Source: Azolla caroliniana (lineage: Eukaryota; Polypodiophyta). Taken from it: 64,000 nt of DNA. This document shows, piece by piece, positions 62,840 through 64,000 of this stretch. Where the stretch lies: the NCBI GenBank assembly GCA_043228905.1, contig JBHGNT010000003.1, positions 26,223,304 to 26,287,303 on the forward strand. The letters run 5' to 3'. The notes under the pieces are model-generated. The model was not told the origin of the DNA and made no database searches. It saw nothing but the letters and a program-made list of their open reading frames with translations. Position numbers and translations under genes: made by a program. The first letter of the stretch is position 1. Each line of letters opens with the position of its first letter.

Positions 62840-64000
62840 AGAGGCCAAGCATTCAAAAATCACGGAGTTCGGCAGGACCTTGGAAGGTCCAGCAACGAGG
62901 TGGCATGCAAAGCATCTTCCAGTAGATTTGCTACGTTCGATGCCATGAAGGAAATCTTTTTACAATGTCGGTGGAATAGAGGGAGCTGGTCAGACAATTT
63001 TACACAACCTATCAAGAACCTAACGAGACGATTCCACAGTTCATCATTTGCTTCTAGACGGTGCACAACTAGCTAACCAGAGCACCCCTGGAGGATGAGG
63101 CGAAAGCAATATTTTTGGCTACGCTCCGGGACCCTCTTCGGACGATGCTAGCAATGTTGGATTTTCGGACCAACACTATCGATCAAGTTATCGACCGTGT
63201 ATTGGAAATGGACAAGAACAATAATTACATGTCGATGGGGACTCTCCAACGAGTGCTTCCTAAAGAGGAGCTACGATTTCGACAGGCAGTGGAATGCACA
63301 ACATGCCTCAAGTTCGGACACTCCACATTAGAATGCACAATGTAGGCTCAGTGCATGCTGTGCCACTCCCGGTCACACACTATGGAATGGTGCGAGTACA
63401 ATTTGTTAAATCGGCAAGTGGCACTGGTCCAACATATTATGCCCCGAAGTGAGCAACGACCGGATGAGGAACATATCCGGATGGGATGAACGATATCGAT
63501 CAAAATGAGGGGACTTGTATGAGGACAGACGAAGACACCTACGACCAAGATCGCTACGAGCGTGATAAGGGTACCGCAATCACTAACGCAATAAGAACAA
63601 CTGTAGGGGGAATTTTCGCTGAGATGAGCGTCGGGAACAAGCCCGAGAATACCGTCGGGAGCCAGATATAAACATGGCCACCACACAATCAGAGTAGAGG
63701 AGGCCGGAAGAGAATAACCAGATGAATTCCGGTAGGCAGACGGGTTGTATGGAAAATGGGGAATAGAGCAACATCCGAAAAGTGTAACTGCTCCTATTGT
63801 TGAAAGGACGACCATTACAGTAGCCAGTGCCCGGTCAAGGCTAACGAGAAACAGCCGGCAGTAAACATGGTGACAACGGAAGTTACGAAGGTTCAACAAG
63901 TCACTACTAGGTCCAAAGGGAAAGCTGTAGAGTGGGAGACTCAGTGCTTAGTCGGTCCATGGCATTGGTCGGGTGAATCTATCAGGTTCATTCACATGGT
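62840..64000 (+). mobile_element. Retrotransposon gag region, probably gypsy type, cut by the window end
   Basis: The frame 63115-63345 continues past a TAG and carries a gag-like helix region (TIDQVIDRVLEMDK), then two CCHC knuckles: CTTCLKFGHSTLEC and CMLCHSRSHTMEWC. A third, CSYC*KDDHYSSQC, near 63790-63830 is broken by TGA. It is followed by VTTRSKGKAVEWETQ, a pattern I associate with plant gypsy polyproteins just before protease. Several stops show that it is inactive. Confidence 0.65.

Overview
The window is nuclear DNA of a land plant. It holds four spliced protein-coding genes with conventional GT-AG introns, set in AT-rich DNA full of retrotransposon remains and simple-sequence repeats. 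A seed-free plant such as a fern fits best: there are decayed LINEs with CCHC-type tails, a two-domain GNAT gene of bacterial type, and much local tandem duplication. This placement is inference, because no single feature fixes the species.

Layout. 1-9.2 kb: the 5' half of a solanesyl/polyprenyl diphosphate synthase gene (minus strand, seven exons seen, 3' end outside the window) lies between LTRs of one Ty1/copia family. An inverted LTR copy is at 1-384, and a complete but disabled copia element is at 3787-9126 (minus). 9.2-15 kb: repeat-rich intergenic DNA with a decayed LINE (about 11.9-14.3 kb). 15.06-18.63 kb: a six-exon gene for a two-domain GNAT acetyltransferase, with one apparent frameshift in exon 1. 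22.35-30.12 kb (minus): a 16-exon SWC4/DMAP1 gene, whose introns hold a terminal-inverted-repeat element and two sets of tandem repeats. 30.9-38 kb: a LINE graveyard with at least four fragments, including one LINE inserted cleanly into another. 41.63-43.95 kb: a seven-exon beta-carotene hydroxylase gene behind a microsatellite-rich upstream region with a G-box. 45.9-50.4 kb: a heavily decayed plus-strand copia element. 50.6-54.2 kb: a nearly full-length LINE with endonuclease, reverse transcriptase and zinc-knuckle tail. 57.59-59.49 kb: a two-exon type II metacaspase gene. 60.3-64 kb: LTR fragments, the 3' end of another copia copy and the gag region of a probable gypsy-type element running off the window.

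The four genes are unrelated housekeeping or plastid functions: prenyl side-chain synthesis, acetyl transfer, chromatin remodelling, xanthophyll synthesis plus a Ca-dependent protease. Nothing suggests that they form a pathway or cluster. The most distinctive local signal is repeated small-scale tandem duplication. It affects exon ends with their splice donors (GNAT exon 5, metacaspase exon 1), 3' flanks, introns and the inside of a LINE. I found no CRISPR array, operon, defence system or other clearly new biological system. All coordinates and alignments were made by eye.
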